Below are positions 62,861 to 64,000 of a stretch of 64,000 nucleotides of DNA, piece after piece. This stretch comes from Anaeramoeba flamelloides (lineage: Eukaryota > Metamonada > Anaeramoebidae). The translations under genes and the position numbers were made by a program. Location of the stretch: contig JANTQA010000012.1 in NCBI GenBank assembly GCA_027625915.1, positions 186,001 to 250,000 of the forward strand, given 5' to 3'. How positions within the stretch are numbered: position 1 is the first letter of the stretch; the number at the start of each line of letters is the position of its first letter. Below the pieces are notes generated by a model, which saw only the letters and a program-made list of their open reading frames with translations, ran no database searches and had not been told where the DNA came from.

Positions 62861-64000
62861 TAGTTTATATATATACCTATATATTTTACCTTTTCATAAT
62901 TTTATTCGTGAATATCTTCACATCATTAATAATTTCAATAAAAATATCCACAAACAAAAAAAATTTCTGAACAAAGGTTGAAAGTAGTCAATTTGTATTT
63001 GGTTAAAACTATAACTTGAATTATTTTTTAGATTTTTTATTTTTCTGATTTTACATATATAAATGTTAATGATTTTTGTGAAAAAATAATTTTTGTGTGA
63101 TAAAAAAATCAATAACAAATGTTGTTTTTTGAAATAAATCATTCTCTATTTGATAGATTTTTATTAAAGTTAAAATACTTTACAAATATATTATAAACAC
63201 TCAATTGTGAAAATGAAATATAAAAGTTTTTTATGATTAAATTTGGAAAAAATCTTGATAAAACCTTGAAAATTTGAATTGTTCCCAACTTAAAATGTTT
63301 AATATCTTGAAAAATAATTTTTTCCATTCGAATCTTTTATTAACCAATTGTGTTTAGGTAAAGTGAAGCTAACAAAAGGTTAAAAATTATCAAATGTTTA
63401 ATTTTTTTTTAATTTTTTTTAAATATTTTTTAAATAATTTTTTCATGCTGGTATGTGTCTGTGTACCTAACCTCAAATTTAGGAATATATTTTTATGTTT
63501 ATATAATATTTTATGGATTTAAATTCTATTTTGGTCAATTTTTGCTTGAATTTTTGTTAAATTATTCTTGATAAATATGAATTAATTTTTAATATTATAT
63601 GTGACTGATTTATTTGTCATAACAAAAAATGATGAATTTAACAATTATAATCACCTTGATTCTTTTCAAAAATAGAGAAATGAAGTCTATTTTTTATTTT
63701 ATTTATATTTGAAATTGTGATCCTGATGATACCTAAAAACTTTTTTTTTTTTCAGAAAAATTTTCACAATAAAAATTTTCAATAAAATTAATTAAAATTT
63801 AGTAATTTACTACCTTCAATTTTTAGAAATTATTCTTTATTTATTATCTTCTTTCAATCAATCAAATATCAAAAATTTATTTAAATAATTTATAAAAATC
63901 TAAAGTTTAATAAAATGAAAAATAAAAAATAAAAGTAATAAAAATAAAAATAGAAATTAAATAAATGATTGCTTTATTAAATTGAAAAAAAAAAAAAAGA
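62861..64000 (-). other. 3' flank of a further RCC1-BTB C exon beyond the window
   Basis: Matches 23540-24590 and 44240-45160 in order. In those copies the C-exon stop lies about 60-110 bp further on. The window therefore ends just before another unit. Confidence 0.6.

Overview
The window is strongly AT-rich eukaryotic nuclear DNA with long A/T runs, few compact genes and very many decayed repeats. The one clear host gene family encodes RCC1-repeat proteins with two BTB domains. Together with the base composition, this points to a free-living anaerobic protist. My best guess is Anaeramoeba (Metamonada), which is known for large RCC1/BTB families; this is inference from family knowledge and no search was run.

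Host genes. All RCC1-BTB pieces lie on the minus strand as separate exons: N-terminal exons at 59059-58429, 39378-38748 and 16482-15845, and C-terminal exons at 51837-50750, 46302-45215, 25733-24646 and 8366-7287. Each N exon ends in G|GTAA in phase 1. Each C exon starts after AAAAG so that the joined protein rebuilds one RCC1 blade (G-x-N-x-x-G then (G/A)-E-L-G-L-G). The implied introns are 6.6, 13.0 and 7.5 kb and are full of transposons. Only the pair 59059-58429 + 51837-50750 is free of visible lesions (572 residues). The exon at 46302 has no N exon of its own. The last ~1 kb looks like the 3' flank of yet another C exon just beyond base 64000. About 1-2.2 kb upstream of the N exons lie decayed, partly conserved coding remnants of an unrecognised neighbour gene.

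Mobile DNA. Three non-LTR (LINE) lineages are present. LINE-A and LINE-C are related; LINE-B is more distant. All carry reverse-transcriptase and/or C-terminal zinc-knuckle pieces, and every LINE body lies on the plus strand, antisense to the host genes. Retroposons share mix-and-match parts: a ~0.55-0.75 kb 5' head (here called R1), different bodies, arrays of long near-perfect hairpins joined by CCGTTAGG / CCTAGGCACT linkers, a short terminal hairpin, and a CAATAA-like tail followed by poly(A). There is one clear tRNA-derived SINE and a second SINE-like family with 21-bp internal repeats. DNA transposons include a TTAA-target MITE (with an empty site in the paralogous unit), several TA-target palindromic MITEs, a Tc1/mariner-like element and a young element with 265-bp inverted arms.

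Layout. 1-7.2 kb: retroposon debris and intergenic DNA. 7.3-16.5 kb: RCC1-BTB pseudogene 1. 16.5-24.6 kb: upstream remnant exons, LINE-A chain, SINE and chimeric retroposon. 24.6-39.4 kb: RCC1-BTB unit 2 with LINE-B, LINE-A and MITEs in the intron. 39.4-45.2 kb: remnant exons, LINE-C, a complete R1 retroposon and LINE-A. 45.2-50.7 kb: orphan C exon and LINE-C with nested MITEs. 50.7-59.1 kb: RCC1-BTB unit 3 (intact). 59.1-64 kb: upstream remnants and the flank of the next unit.

The most unusual feature is the modular hairpin cassette shared by unrelated retroposon families, followed by the split-exon layout of the RCC1-BTB array. No standalone tRNA or rRNA gene, CRISPR array or operon structure was seen.
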